A stretch of 64,000 bases of DNA from Myroides odoratus DSM 2801 (GCF_000243275.1 NZ_CM001437.1:673388-737387), one strand, 5' to 3'. Shown: positions 25,334-35,445, counted from the stretch's first letter. The notes: a model not told the origin generated them from the letters alone. Made by a program: numbers and translations.

Positions 25334-26089
25334 TTACTTCTTTTTAAACTTGAAAAAACTAGCGCGATTGTACTCGTAGTTCATTCGAGCAATATTCAAT
25401 ACAGAAATTCCTTGTGGGCATTCTACCTCACAAGCTTCTGTATTCGAACAGTGTCCAAAACCTTCCTCATCCATTTGCATAATCATGTGCAGTGCGCGTT
25501 CTTTTCGCTCCTGTTGTGATTGAGGTAATAAAGCCAATTGCGTAATTTTCGCAGAGGTAAATAAAGCTGCACTTCCGTTCTTACACGTAGCGACACAAGC
25601 TCCACACCCAATGCAAGCAGCTGAATCAAAAGCGGCTTCTGCCGTTTCATGTGATACAGGAATCGTATTCGCTTCTGGTGCCTGTCCCGTATTTACTGAG
25701 ACATATCCTCCAGCCGAAATGATGCGGTCAAACGCACTTCGATCCACTTTCAAATCTTTTTTAACAGGAAAACCAGCGGCTTTGAAAGGCTCAATCAAAA
25801 TCGTCTCCCCATCTTTAAATTCTCGCATGTGCAACTGACAAGTCGTCGTATTTTCTAGCGGTCCATGTGCATTTCCATTGATCACAACTCCACATTGCCC
25901 ACAAATTCCTTCCCTACAATCATGATCAAACTCAATAGGATCTTCTTTTTTTGAAATTAATTGTTCATTTAGCGTGTCCAACATTTCCAAAAAAGACATG
26001 TGTGTATTTACATTATCTATCGCATAATCTACAAGTTTACCTTCCGATTTACGATCTTTCTGTCTCCATATTTTAAGATTCAATTTCAT
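25334..26089 (-). CDS. sdhB: Succinate dehydrogenase/fumarate reductase iron-sulfur subunit
   Basis: This 251-residue subunit carries the electron chain between the flavin and the membrane quinone. The 2Fe-2S ligands lie in CREGICGQC with a later TCQLH, the 4Fe-4S in CIGCGACVATC, and the 3Fe-4S region in CSNTEACEVECPQG. It starts 8 bases after sdhA. The form is the type-B Bacteroidota enzyme. Confidence 0.96.
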   Translation of the reverse strand: MKLNLKIWRQKDRKSEGKLVDYAIDNVNTHMSFLEMLDTLNEQLISKKEDPIEFDHDCREGICGQCGVVINGNAHGPLENTTTCQLHMREFKDGETILIEPFKAAGFPVKKDLKVDRSAFDRIISAGGYVSVNTGQAPEANTIPVSHETAEAAFDSAACIGCGACVATCKNGSAALFTSAKITQLALLPQSQQERKERALHMIMQMDEEGFGHCSNTEACEVECPQGISVLNIARMNYEYNRASFFKFKKK

Positions 26090-26097
26090 AGCCTCTA

Positions 26098-28017
26098 TTA
26101 TTTATAACTACGGATAGTCGGTTTTACGTATTCAAATGTTAGTTCTTCTTTATTCAAAATAGGTTCTTGATCTAGTGATCCGGGCCATTCCCATGCAGAA
26201 ATAAACTGGAATTTCTCGTCGTTACGAGCAGCTTCCCCTTCTTCTGTTTGGTATTCCTCTCTGAAGTGAGCCCCACAAGATTCATCACGCGTCAAAGCAT
26301 CATAACACATCAGCGTACCTATTTCTAAGTAATCCGCTACGCGTCCTGCTTTTTCTAATTCTGAATTGATGGTTGCATTGGTCCCAGGAACATGGACATT
26401 TTGATAAAATTCAGCTCTCAACTTCTTGATTTCCTCAATAGCAAATGTCAACCCTTCTTTTGTACGTGCTAAACCACAATAATCATACAGTAATTTACCT
26501 AATTTCTTATGGTAATAATCGACCGTTTTATCCCCGTTAATTTTCAATAGGTTTTCTAATTTGTCTTTAACCTCTTGTTCTGCTTTCTCAAATTCAGGAT
26601 GATCTGTAGAAATTTTACCGATTCGAATTTGATCTGCTAAATAGTTAGCAATCGTATACGGAGCGATGAAATAACCATCAACAGAAGCTTGCAGTAAAGA
26701 ATTCGCCCCTAATCGATTAGCGCCGTGGTCTGCAAAATTAGCTTCCCCTAAGGCAAACAATCCTGGAATCGTAGTCATTAATTCATAATCTACCCAAAGT
26801 CCTCCCATAGAGAAGTGAGCCGCTGGGGAAATCATCATCGGTTCCTTATAAGCATTTGTTCCTGTAATTTTTTCATACATGGTAAACAAGTTGCCATATT
26901 TTTCAGCGATTTTCGCTTGTCCTTGTTCTCTAATTGCCTTAGAAAAATCTAGATATACTGCATTTTTCAATGGTCCAACACCATAACCAGCATCGATGCG
27001 CTCTTTAGCAGCACGAGAAGAAATATCTCGAGGAGCTAAATTTCCAAAAGCAGGATAACGTCTTTCTAAATAGTAATCTCTTTCCTCTTCTGGAATATCA
27101 TTAGCGACTCTCGTTTCATTTAGATTTTTAGGTACCCAAATACGTCCATCATTACGCAATGACTCAGACATTAAGGTCAATTTAGACTGATAATCTCCAG
27201 ACTGTGGTAAGGATGTTGGGTGAATTTGTGTCCAACTTGGAGAAGCAAAATAGGCTCCTTTTTTATGTGCTCTCCAAATAGCAGAACCATTACATCCCAT
27301 AGCAAGCGTTGATAGATAGTAAATCTTCCCGAATCCTCCTGTTGCTAAAACAACTGCATGTGCAGCATGTCTTTCAATTTCTCCTGTTTCAAGATTTCGA
27401 ACAATAACCCCACGGGCTTTTCCATCAATCAATACTAAATCCAACATTTCGTGGGAAGAAAAAAGCTCTACCGTTTTCTTATTTACCTGACGCATAAGCG
27501 CCTGATACGTTCCTAAAAGTAATTGTTGTCCCGTTTGTCCACGAGCATAAAACGTTCGACTCACCTGAACTCCTCCAAATGATCGATTGTTTAGGTATCC
27601 ACCGTATTCCCTACCAAAAGGTACTCCTTGAGCAACAGCTTGGTCAATTAAATTCACGGAGCATTCTGCCAAGCGATAAACATTTGCTTCCCTTGCTCTA
27701 AAATCTCCTCCTTTTAATGTATCCACAAACATTCTGTAGATACTATCTCCATCATTTTTATAATTTTTAGCCGCATTTACTCCTCCTTGTGCTGCTACAG
27801 AGTGCGCACGACGCGGAGTATCTTGAAAGCAAAATGATTTTACATTATATCCCATCTCTCCCAAAGAGGCTGCTACAGAACTACCTGCTAATCCAGTTCC
27901 AATTACAATAACATCCAGCTTTTTTCTATTTGCAGGATTAACCAAACGAGCATTCTTTTTATAGTTAAACCATTTATCTTCTAATAGTCCTTCAGGAATT
28001 TTTGCATCTAATTTCAT
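26098..28017 (-). CDS. sdhA: Succinate dehydrogenase/fumarate reductase flavoprotein subunit
   Basis: This 639-residue subunit oxidises succinate (or reduces fumarate) at a covalently bound FAD. The [14 protein letters not shown] dinucleotide fold, [12 protein letters not shown] with the FAD-linking His, and IHPTSLPQ and CGAHFREE segments are present. The frame stays open further upstream across the sdhC stop. The ATG at 28017 ([10 protein letters not shown]) gives the normal family start and leaves an 11-base gap to sdhC, so it is preferred. Confidence 0.96.
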   Translation of the reverse strand: MKLDAKIPEGLLEDKWFNYKKNARLVNPANRKKLDVIVIGTGLAGSSVAASLGEMGYNVKSFCFQDTPRRAHSVAAQGGVNAAKNYKNDGDSIYRMFVDTLKGGDFRAREANVYRLAECSVNLIDQAVAQGVPFGREYGGYLNNRSFGGVQVSRTFYARGQTGQQLLLGTYQALMRQVNKKTVELFSSHEMLDLVLIDGKARGVIVRNLETGEIERHAAHAVVLATGGFGKIYYLSTLAMGCNGSAIWRAHKKGAYFASPSWTQIHPTSLPQSGDYQSKLTLMSESLRNDGRIWVPKNLNETRVANDIPEEERDYYLERRYPAFGNLAPRDISSRAAKERIDAGYGVGPLKNAVYLDFSKAIREQGQAKIAEKYGNLFTMYEKITGTNAYKEPMMISPAAHFSMGGLWVDYELMTTIPGLFALGEANFADHGANRLGANSLLQASVDGYFIAPYTIANYLADQIRIGKISTDHPEFEKAEQEVKDKLENLLKINGDKTVDYYHKKLGKLLYDYCGLARTKEGLTFAIEEIKKLRAEFYQNVHVPGTNATINSELEKAGRVADYLEIGTLMCYDALTRDESCGAHFREEYQTEEGEAARNDEKFQFISAWEWPGSLDQEPILNKEELTFEYVKPTIRSYK

Positions 28018-28028
28018 AACAACTTGTA

Positions 28029-28679
28029 TTAATGGGTGATATAAATATAAATAGGCATTAAAGCGAAACCAACACATAAGATAACCGCATACGCGATTCC
28101 GAATACATTAATCCATCGTACATATTTAGGGTGAAATAACCCTAGTGTACGAACACCACTCGTGATACCGTGAATTAAGTGATAAGCAAGCGCAATCATC
28201 GCTATTACATAAACGACAACTAACCAAAGTTCCTGAAATGCCGTAACAACAACAGTATACAGGTCTTTATTGCCCTTTGCATCTAGGCCAATCTCACCAA
28301 ATTTATAGACGTACCAAAAGTTTTGAAAGTGCAGTACGAGGAAAATCAAGATAATTACGCCTAATACTCCCATATTTCGGCTATACCATTTACTGGCTCT
28401 ACCTCTATTATCGCGCTTGTAACTACCTCCTGCTTTTTGATTCTTTGAGGTGATAATTAACGCATAAATAGCATGCCCTAAAATGGATAAATAAAGCACA
28501 TAAGAGACGGCTTTTACCAAGGGATTCCCAGTTAAAAAATGAGAATAAGCATTAAAGCTTTCTTGTGCATGTTCAGGTTCTAGAAACAACTGTGTATTCC
28601 CTAAAAAGTGAATCAGTAAAAAGAAACACAGAAACAACCCAGTCCCTGCCATTACAATCTTTCTTGAGAGTGTATTCAT
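28029..28679 (-). CDS. sdhC: Succinate dehydrogenase cytochrome b subunit
   Basis: The membrane anchor of the complex, 216 residues with about five transmembrane helices. Histidines within them (for example near [23 protein letters not shown] and AYHLIHG) fit the four ligands of a diheme type-B enzyme. No separate sdhD is present, as expected for type B. It is the first gene of the five-gene operon, with a well-formed promoter about 85 bases upstream. Confidence 0.93.
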   Translation of the reverse strand: MNTLSRKIVMAGTGLFLCFFLLIHFLGNTQLFLEPEHAQESFNAYSHFLTGNPLVKAVSYVLYLSILGHAIYALIITSKNQKAGGSYKRDNRGRASKWYSRNMGVLGVIILIFLVLHFQNFWYVYKFGEIGLDAKGNKDLYTVVVTAFQELWLVVVYVIAMIALAYHLIHGITSGVRTLGLFHPKYVRWINVFGIAYAVILCVGFALMPIYIYITH

Positions 28680-29071
28680 CTTATTTTTGTTTTAATAATT
28701 AATCCTTTAAATCATCCAATAACCTTCCTTCTTTGCTTCTTGAGTATACCCACATAAATAATACCAAAACTAAATACGCTTTATTTTTCCTCAATTACAA
28801 ACAAAACACCAAATAGACAGTATTTTACAACTTATACAATCAAATACTTTTATTTTGTACTAAATTTAATAATTATTTTAAATAATTTTAAAAAAACAGA
28901 TTCGTTTTACACGTATTACAAATAATACAGAATGATTATAAATTAACGTAGTATTTATTTAAATTTTAAGAATCGGCTTTCCAAAGAAATGGTTATCTTG
29001 AAAAAATGAAATTAAAAAAATATTTTACCTAAAAATGTAACAAATATCATATTTGGTCAACTAATTGTAAT
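28680..29071. other. 392-base divergent intergenic region (sdh / ECF sigma)
   Basis: The region is AT-rich and holds the sdhC promoter on the minus strand (28765-28794) and presumably the sigma-factor promoter on the plus strand. For the latter only a CATATTTGG near 29048, one base off the -7 consensus, is visible. No small gene or RNA structure is apparent. Confidence 0.5.
28765..28794 (-). promoter_or_regulatory. Promoter of the sdhCAB-porin-transporter operon
   Basis: On the minus strand TTG (28792-28794) and TAGTTTTG (28765-28772) are separated by 19 bases, a full match to the Bacteroidota -33/-7 pattern. This predicts a leader of about 80 bases before sdhC. Confidence 0.75.
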
Positions 29072-29569
29072 ATGAAACAAAATAATGTAGAACAAGAGTT
29101 TATATCTTTATTGGAAGAGAACCAAAATCTCATCCATAAAATCTGTCGCTTGTATACAGATGAGGAATCTGCTCATAAAGATTTGTTTCAAGAAATTTCG
29201 ATTCAACTATGGAAGGCTTATCCTAGTTTTAGAGGAGAATCCAAGTTCACAACTTGGGCGTACAGAATTGGTTTAAATACTGCCATTTCACTTTTCCGGA
29301 AGAAAAACCGGCAAATCACCACGACGAGCTATAATCCGATTATTCATCATTTTGAATACCAGGAGTACAACGAAGAAGAAGAACAGCAACTCAAATTGAT
29401 GTATCAAGCACTTCACCAATTGAATGACATTGACAAAGCCTTAGTTTTCATGTATCTCGAAAACAAAACCTATGAAGAGATTGCCGATACACTCGGTATA
29501 AGTGAGGTCAATGCTCGAGTAAAAATGAATCGAATTAAAAGTAAATTAAAAAAAATATTAAATCCGTAA
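29072..29569 (+). CDS. ECF-type RNA polymerase sigma factor
   Basis: A 165-residue sigma-70 family protein with region 2 (about residues 15-80: KDLFQEISIQLWKAYPSF, FTTWAYRIGLNTAI) and region 4 helix-turn-helix (about 105-160: LENKTYEEIADTLGISE). It lacks regions 1 and 3, as ECF factors do. It is followed after 16 bases by a four-helix membrane protein, so it is probably held inactive at the membrane until a signal arrives. The signal and regulon are not visible. SigP, the ECF partner of PorX, is one possible identity but nothing here proves it. Confidence 0.92.
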   Translation: MKQNNVEQEFISLLEENQNLIHKICRLYTDEESAHKDLFQEISIQLWKAYPSFRGESKFTTWAYRIGLNTAISLFRKKNRQITTTSYNPIIHHFEYQEYNEEEEQQLKLMYQALHQLNDIDKALVFMYLENKTYEEIADTLGISEVNARVKMNRIKSKLKKILNP

Positions 29570-29585
29570 GGATTCACTATATAGT

Positions 29586-30197
29586 ATGGATGAACTTGAC
29601 TTATTAAAAAAACATTGGAACGCCAACCATAACTTTCCAAAAGTGTCAAAGGACGAGATTAGTGGGATGATTCACAAAAAATCATCTTCTATTGTGATGT
29701 GGATATTTATCATCAGTGTCATCGAATTTCTAGGTTTAAACTTGGCTAGTTTTTTCCTCTTTAATGACGACAGTGAATTAAAAGGGAACAACAATCTAAT
29801 TTTTGAATTTATCGTCAATAATATTGATTACGTCAGCGGTTTAATCTCCGTGATATTCATTGTAGCATTTTACATCAAATACCGCAAAATTTGCGTAGCA
29901 GATAACACCAAAAATTTAATGAAACAGATTCTTCAAACGAAGAAAATGGTCAATTACTATATCGCAATCAATATTTCAATCATTTCCATCTTGTCTCTTT
30001 TTGCGGCTATTACCATTTTAACTGCAGATAACGACCCTACACATGGGTGGTCTTACTATATCTTTATTATTGGTATATTCTTATTTTTATTTCTGATCTT
30101 CTTCGGAATCATCTGGTTATACTACCGCGTTGTATATGGAATTTTAATCAAACGCTTGATGAAAAATTACCAAGAACTTGAAAAGATAGAGGATTAA
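29586..30197 (+). CDS. Four-TM membrane protein, candidate anti-sigma partner
   Basis: This 203-residue protein has a charged cytoplasmic N-terminus of about 33 residues (DELDLLKKHWNAN...), four predicted transmembrane helices (about 34-58, 78-97, 122-146, 158-185) and a short charged tail. It has no zinc-binding anti-sigma motif. Its position 16 bases after an ECF sigma gene is the usual place for an anti-sigma factor. I recall similar flavobacterial proteins carrying misleading annotations such as carotene monooxygenase, for which I see no support. Function is inferred from context only. Confidence 0.75.
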   Translation: MDELDLLKKHWNANHNFPKVSKDEISGMIHKKSSSIVMWIFIISVIEFLGLNLASFFLFNDDSELKGNNNLIFEFIVNNIDYVSGLISVIFIVAFYIKYRKICVADNTKNLMKQILQTKKMVNYYIAINISIISILSLFAAITILTADNDPTHGWSYYIFIIGIFLFLFLIFFGIIWLYYRVVYGILIKRLMKNYQELEKIED

Positions 30198-30240
30198 TGT
30201 CGTATCTTGGATACTCATTTTATCTTTCATCATTCAAGTT

Positions 30241-31179
30241 ATGACTATCACGCAATTACTATACGCCTTGGCTGTTGCAGAGCACAAAAATTTTACACTC
30301 GCAGCAGAAAAATCGTTTGTAACTCAACCTACTTTGAGCATGCAAATTCAAAAATTAGAAGACGAATTAGGTGTTCAAATTTTTGATCGCACAACCAAAC
30401 CTATTCAATTGACTGCCATTGGAGCTGTTATCATTGAACAAGCGCATAAAATAGTCAATGAATCGAATCGAATTAAAGATATTATTGATCAAGAAAAAGG
30501 ATTCATCGGAGGGGAATTTAAACTGGGAATTATTCCCACAGTTACTCCTACTTTACTCCCGATGTTTATTAAATCCTTTGTAGGAAAATATCCCAAAGTA
30601 CATTTGATTATTGAGGAATATACAACAGAAGAAATTATCACTCGACTACGCGGCGGGTATCTCGATGCTGCTATTGTAGCAACGCCTTTGGAATTAGAAG
30701 ATATTCGTGAAAAAGTACTCTATTACGAACCTTTTGTCGGTTATATTCCCCAACATTTCCAACAGGAATTCGATGGTAAACTCACAACAGATCAACTGGA
30801 TTTAAAGAAGCTTTTATTACTTCAAGATGGCCATTGTTTTAGAGATGGCATCATTAATATCTGTAAGAATAAAAGTGCGGATACGGATCGTCCCTTTTCC
30901 TTAGAAAGTGGAAGTTTCGAAACGTTAATCCAATTATCTAAAGAAGGGTTAGGCTATACACTTTTACCGTATTTACACACCTTGCAGCTCAATACAGAAG
31001 ATCAACGTAATTTGATGCAGTTTGCCTCTCCGCAACCCGCTAGAGAGATTAGTTTGATTCACACAACAAATGATCTAAAGCTTCAAATTATTCAAGCGTT
31101 ACATGAGACTATATTGGGAATTATTCGCGGCGCAATTGCATTTCAAGATGTGAAAATTATTAGCCCAAAGAAGAAATAA
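30241..31179 (+). CDS. oxyR: Peroxide-sensing LysR regulator OxyR
   Basis: A 312-residue LysR-type protein with an N-terminal winged helix-turn-helix (residues 1-60) and a C-terminal effector domain. The redox pair Cys199 and Cys208, in DGHCFRDGIINIC, falls at the same numbers and in the same motif as the disulfide-forming cysteines of E. coli OxyR. It should sense hydrogen peroxide and activate catalase, Dps and peroxiredoxin genes, none of which is adjacent. It is followed by a bidirectional terminator. Confidence 0.93.
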   Translation: MTITQLLYALAVAEHKNFTLAAEKSFVTQPTLSMQIQKLEDELGVQIFDRTTKPIQLTAIGAVIIEQAHKIVNESNRIKDIIDQEKGFIGGEFKLGIIPTVTPTLLPMFIKSFVGKYPKVHLIIEEYTTEEIITRLRGGYLDAAIVATPLELEDIREKVLYYEPFVGYIPQHFQQEFDGKLTTDQLDLKKLLLLQDGHCFRDGIINICKNKSADTDRPFSLESGSFETLIQLSKEGLGYTLLPYLHTLQLNTEDQRNLMQFASPQPAREISLIHTTNDLKLQIIQALHETILGIIRGAIAFQDVKIISPKKK

Positions 31180-31243
31180 GTAGATCGATATGAAGATGTA
31201 AAGTCATTATTTCGTACTCACAAAAAACAAATCTCACAAATAA

Positions 31244-31276
31244 AAAAGGGAGTAAGAAAAAATCTTACTCCCTTTT
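31244..31276. terminator. Bidirectional terminator between oxyR and the response regulator gene
   Basis: A perfect 14-bp stem (AAAAGGGAGTAAGA) with a 5-base A loop sits between convergent genes, with A/T runs on both sides. Confidence 0.82.
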
Positions 31277-31294
31277 ATGTTATTCAAGAAAAGA

Positions 31295-32014
31295 TTACTC
31301 TTCTCCTTCCCCTTTTACTACCAAACGGAATCCTTCTCCGTGGATATTTAAAATTTCAACAGCTTCGTCTAATTTTAAATACTTTCTCAATTTTGCAATA
31401 TAAACGTCCATACTACGAGAAGTGAAATAGTTATCATCTCTCCATATTTTCGTTAAAGCAACTTCTCTTGGCATCAAGTCGTTTTCATAAATTGCCAATA
31501 ATTTAAGCAATTCATTTTCTTTTGGGGATAACTTGATTGGCTCTTGATCTTGGAACGTCAAGAATCTCAATTTAGAGTTCAAGTGGAATTTACCAATTTG
31601 GAACTCAAATTTTGTGTTATCTGTTTTAACTTCAGATGTTTTTCTGTGAATAATCGCTTTGATTTTCATCAATAATACCTCTGAATCAAAAGGTTTATTT
31701 AAATAATCATCCGCTCCTACTTTATACCCTCTTAATACATCCTCTTTCATTGATTTTGCAGTTAAGAAAATAATAGGCACTTCCTTGTTTTTATCGCGAA
31801 TTTCTTTGGCTAAAGTAAACCCGTCTTTATAAGGCATCATGACGTCAAGAATACAAAGGTCAAAAGTATCGCGTTTAAACTTTTCAAAACCTTCCATTCC
31901 GTTTTTAGCTAACGTAACTTCAAAGTCGTTAATCGCTAAATAATCTTTCAAGATCGCTCCAAAGTTTGGATCGTCCTCTACTAATAAAATCTTTTTGTTG
32001 TTTGTTGTTTCCAT
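31295..32014 (-). CDS. OmpR-family response regulator (RprY-like)
   Basis: This 239-residue protein has a receiver domain with phosphoacceptor Asp57 (CILDVMMP) and the conserved TAK lysine, followed by an OmpR/PhoB winged helix (about 130-232). It starts 9 bases after the histidine kinase gene and is its obvious partner. The pair resembles RprX/RprY of Bacteroides in layout and gene context, but the symbol is withheld without a search. The downstream genes it controls cannot be read from this window. Confidence 0.93.
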   Translation of the reverse strand: METTNNKKILLVEDDPNFGAILKDYLAINDFEVTLAKNGMEGFEKFKRDTFDLCILDVMMPYKDGFTLAKEIRDKNKEVPIIFLTAKSMKEDVLRGYKVGADDYLNKPFDSEVLLMKIKAIIHRKTSEVKTDNTKFEFQIGKFHLNSKLRFLTFQDQEPIKLSPKENELLKLLAIYENDLMPREVALTKIWRDDNYFTSRSMDVYIAKLRKYLKLDEAVEILNIHGEGFRLVVKGEGEE

Positions 32015-32023
32015 ATATATTGA

Positions 32024-33610
32024 TTAATTTATTAATGGCATTTTAATAATGAACGTACTTCCTTTTCCTTTCTCACTTTCAACATATACCTGTGCGTTGT
32101 GATCTTCTACGATCTGCTGAACGTAAGCCAGGCCTAATCCGTGTCCTTTCACATCGTGCAAGTCTCCTGTATGTTCACGATAGAATTTATCAAAAATTCT
32201 CTTTTGTGCATTTTTACTCATTCCTACCCCTTGATCGACTACTTTTATCAAAATAAAATCTTTGATATTCTCTGTATATACATCGATAATAGGTCTTTCT
32301 TTCGAGTATTTAATTGCGTTGTCTAGCATGTTAACCATGACACTTGTCAGGTGAAAATCGTTTCCTAAAATATCCGATCTTCTTGCATCAAGATGTAGGT
32401 TGATTTCTCCTCCTCTATCCTGGATAATTAAACCAACATGGTCAACGGCAGATTCAATGATCTCATGAATATCAACTGCTTCTTTATCTGACTCAAATTC
32501 TTTCTTTTCGAGTTTTGAAATTCGAAGCACGTTTTCCACTTGTGCATGCATGCGTTTGTTTTCCTCCCGAATCATATTGAGGTACCGCTCAACCATCTCG
32601 GGATTTCCTATCACCTTTGGATTCTTAATGGCATCCAACGCTAGGTTAATCGTTGCAATAGGCGTCTTAAACTCATGCGTCATATTGTTGATGAAGTCTG
32701 TTTTCATTTCTGAAATCTGCTTCTGTTTAATCAACTGATTGATCGCATTCAAATAAGCTGCAATAATCACAACTGTAAACAAGATAGACAAAAATGTAAT
32801 CCCAATTAAAGAAGAAAATAAATATTTACTTTTTTCTGGGAACGTAACATACAAATGATACTTACTTTTTCCATCATTATTCTTTAAAATTGGCACTCCA
32901 TACGTCGATCCCTCGCTGTATTCGAAGTCATCTGACTTAATCTTCGTTGCCAATCCTTTATTATACACCCCAAATTCGTATTTGGCATTTACTCCATATT
33001 GATGCAATTCATTTTCGAGCAATTGATCTAGCTTTTCTTTTGAGATTCGCTCATCTACTCGTTTTAGTGCAACAATATCTTTGAAATATATTTCAAATTG
33101 CGCTTTATCTAACACATCGAGGTTTCCTGATTTCTCAATTACCTCATCTGGATAGTTTTGGTGTAAATTATCCCCTCCTCTATCAAAGGAACTTCCTTTG
33201 TGGATTTCGGTTTTTCGCCTAGCAACAAAACTTTTAATATTGGTGCTATCGGCTCTTTTATCAAAGAACGAGCTTCGCAAATTAAAATCTTCAAGAACCA
33301 ATGTGTTTGAGTAAAATATCGACTCATTTGTTCTTGGATTGCGCTCATAAAAAACGATCTCTTTTAATTCACTTTGTTTTGGCGGTTCGCCAATACTATC
33401 CTTCAAGTCATTGTACATTTTGTAGAACTCCATGGCTTCATTTTGTTCCATTGCATTTGCTACATTTCCAATAACCTGTTGAACATGGTACTTGAATTGT
33501 TCCTCATTGTTGTTATACGAACTGACAATCCAATATAATTGTACGATGATGATTCCAATCAATGAAAAACTCATTATACCGACAAGTACTCTAAATCGTA
33601 ATTTATTCAT
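32024..33610 (-). CDS. Membrane sensor histidine kinase (RprX-like)
   Basis: This 528-residue kinase has TM1 at about 8-29, a long periplasmic sensor domain (about 30-262), TM2 at about 264-286, a dimerisation domain with phospho-His312 in MTHEFKTP, and a HATPase domain with N, G1 and G2 boxes (MLDNAIKYS, VVDQGVGM, GHGLGLAYV). It feeds the response regulator 9 bases downstream. The ligand of the periplasmic domain is unknown. The gene follows coaE by 61 bases on the same strand. Confidence 0.93.
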   Translation of the reverse strand: MNKLRFRVLVGIMSFSLIGIIIVQLYWIVSSYNNNEEQFKYHVQQVIGNVANAMEQNEAMEFYKMYNDLKDSIGEPPKQSELKEIVFYERNPRTNESIFYSNTLVLEDFNLRSSFFDKRADSTNIKSFVARRKTEIHKGSSFDRGGDNLHQNYPDEVIEKSGNLDVLDKAQFEIYFKDIVALKRVDERISKEKLDQLLENELHQYGVNAKYEFGVYNKGLATKIKSDDFEYSEGSTYGVPILKNNDGKSKYHLYVTFPEKSKYLFSSLIGITFLSILFTVVIIAAYLNAINQLIKQKQISEMKTDFINNMTHEFKTPIATINLALDAIKNPKVIGNPEMVERYLNMIREENKRMHAQVENVLRISKLEKKEFESDKEAVDIHEIIESAVDHVGLIIQDRGGEINLHLDARRSDILGNDFHLTSVMVNMLDNAIKYSKERPIIDVYTENIKDFILIKVVDQGVGMSKNAQKRIFDKFYREHTGDLHDVKGHGLGLAYVQQIVEDHNAQVYVESEKGKGSTFIIKMPLIN

Positions 33611-33671
33611 CGCAATTCAAAATTATGATTAATAATGTATATTCCCTAGTAGTTAACATAAAATTAACCGA

Positions 33672-34271
33672 TTAAATTAAATGATTTTTTAAATTAATAT
33701 CACGTATTATCGCAATAATATCACTTTCAACTGTTTTTTTGTTATTATTTTCAATTATATACTGACTTCTTCCTACCTTTTCCTCGTCTTTCATTTGATT
33801 ATCAATAATTTTTAGTACTTGGTCTTTTGAAACTCCATCACGTGCCATAACTCTTTCAATTCTAACCTCCTCAGGTGCAACAACTAGAATAACTAAGTCA
33901 CAACTTGTTTCCAAACCGCTCTCAAACAATATGGCGCTTTCCTTGATAACAAAAGGGCTGTCTTTATGTTCTTCCAGCCAATCTTCGAAATCTTTTTTAA
34001 CGCGAGGGTGTACAACCTGATTCAGTTGCTCCAACAGTGTTTTATTATCAAAAACCAATTGCTTGATTTTAGCGCGATCTAATAATCCATTTTCATTAAT
34101 AACGGAGGTTGTAAATATTTGTTGTACGGCCTCCACTACATCTGGGCGTTCCATTAGCAATCGTGCCCGTTCATCTGCAATATAAATGGGAACACCATGC
34201 TTTTGAAACAATTTAGCAACGGTTGTTTTTCCACTGCCTATACCACCTGTTAAACCTACAATAATACTCAT
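33672..34271 (-). CDS. coaE: Dephospho-CoA kinase
   Basis: Catalyses the last step of coenzyme A synthesis, ATP-dependent 3'-phosphorylation of dephospho-CoA. The 199-residue protein has the P-loop GLTGGIGSGKTTVAK, the ADERAR segment and the VVAPEEVRIERVMARDGVS region with the lid. It starts 11 bases after the glycosyltransferase gene, so it is probably in one transcription unit with it and perhaps the two-component system. Confidence 0.95.
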   Translation of the reverse strand: MSIIVGLTGGIGSGKTTVAKLFQKHGVPIYIADERARLLMERPDVVEAVQQIFTTSVINENGLLDRAKIKQLVFDNKTLLEQLNQVVHPRVKKDFEDWLEEHKDSPFVIKESAILFESGLETSCDLVILVVAPEEVRIERVMARDGVSKDQVLKIIDNQMKDEEKVGRSQYIIENNNKKTVESDIIAIIRDINLKNHLI

Positions 34272-34282
34272 CTTCTTTGTTG

Positions 34283-35278
34283 TTATTTGAAAAACATTTC
34301 AGGCATCCCTTCTTCGGGTTTGCGTCTTAAAATATATAAGATATAGTTTGATTTAACAAAACCCGTACCATATCCATAAAATTGTACAAAAACAGCACAA
34401 ATTGACAAAATAGACACCTTAAAACTCTTTTCTTTCACCAAAGATATCACAAAAACAAAGAAAAAATAGAACAAATAAATAGAAAAAAGCGAATAAAACC
34501 CGACCAACAGGAACAAAAGACTTACTGCAAGCCCTCCGATAAAAAGACTCGGAAACCAATACGTCATTTTGGCATATGCTGGATATCGTTGATTGAGAAT
34601 CGGTCTTGCTTTTCCAAATTTATTGACTTGTACAAAAAATTTCTTCCAATCAATTCGCCTTTTGTGATATACATACGCTTCGGGAAAAAGCTCCGATTGG
34701 AATCCTAAATTCCAAAGTCGAATCGTAAGATCTGGATCTTCACCCGGGTGAATTTTACCAAATCCCCCAGATGCTAAAAAGGCTTTTTTAGAGATTCCCA
34801 TATTAAAACTACGGGGTTGAAATTTACTAAGTCGTTCCGATCCTCCGCGTATTCCTCCAGTAGTCAAAAATGAAGTCATGGCAAAATTGATGGCCTTCTG
34901 CACTTCTGTAAAACTAGGCAATGCGCGATCAGGTCCTCCGAAACAATCGACGTATTTTTCTTGTAAGTACTGATCAACCACACACAAATACTCTTCCGGT
35001 ATGATACAATCCGAATCTAAAATAATGTAATACTCTCCTTTTGCTTTTCGCATGCCGTAATTTCTAGAATCTCCAGGACCTGAATTACTTTTATAATAAT
35101 ACGATATATCAAGTTGATCTTGGTATTTTTCCACGATAGCTCTTGAATCAACAGCTGATCCATCTTCTACAATTACCACCTCAAAGTTGCCTTGAAAAGT
35201 TTGCTTGGTTAAACTAGCCAACAATTCATCTGTTTCATCGGGTCGATTGTAAACAGGAATAATAAATGAGTAATACAT
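34283..35278 (-). CDS. Family 2 glycosyltransferase, membrane-anchored
   Basis: This 331-residue protein has a GT-A fold with SFIIPVYNRPDE at the start, VEDGSAVDS, and the metal-binding LDSDC motif, plus GEDPDLTIRLWNLG in the acceptor region. Two or three hydrophobic segments follow (about 240-300). It should transfer a sugar from a nucleotide donor to a lipid or glycan acceptor at the inner membrane face. No other polysaccharide genes are nearby, so the product is unknown. Confidence 0.88.
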   Translation of the reverse strand: MYYSFIIPVYNRPDETDELLASLTKQTFQGNFEVVIVEDGSAVDSRAIVEKYQDQLDISYYYKSNSGPGDSRNYGMRKAKGEYYIILDSDCIIPEEYLCVVDQYLQEKYVDCFGGPDRALPSFTEVQKAINFAMTSFLTTGGIRGGSERLSKFQPRSFNMGISKKAFLASGGFGKIHPGEDPDLTIRLWNLGFQSELFPEAYVYHKRRIDWKKFFVQVNKFGKARPILNQRYPAYAKMTYWFPSLFIGGLAVSLLFLLVGFYSLFSIYLFYFFFVFVISLVKEKSFKVSILSICAVFVQFYGYGTGFVKSNYILYILRRKPEEGMPEMFFK

Positions 35279-35401
35279 TAACTTCTTAAATAACTACAAA
35301 AATATCGCTTCCTAAATTGGAATACAAAATTTACTCCCTATATTTATATATATATTTATAATTTTTACGTTATAAACTGTAATATTTCAAAATAAAAACT
35401 G

Positions 35402-35417
35402 TTACAGCCTGCTGTAA
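35402..35417. promoter_or_regulatory. Perfect palindrome upstream of porX
   Basis: TTACAGC-CT-GCTGTAA is a perfect 7+7 inverted repeat centred about 36 bases before the porX start codon. The position and symmetry fit an operator for a dimeric regulator of porX. The regulator is unknown. Confidence 0.5.
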
Positions 35418-35445
35418 TGGATGTAAATAGTTGAACTTTTATTAT

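Noticed and set aside
28018..28077. 20-residue N-terminal extension of sdhA overlapping the sdhC 3' end
   Set aside because: The ATG at 28017 gives the normal SdhA start; the extension is the antisense-free tail of sdhC read in another frame.
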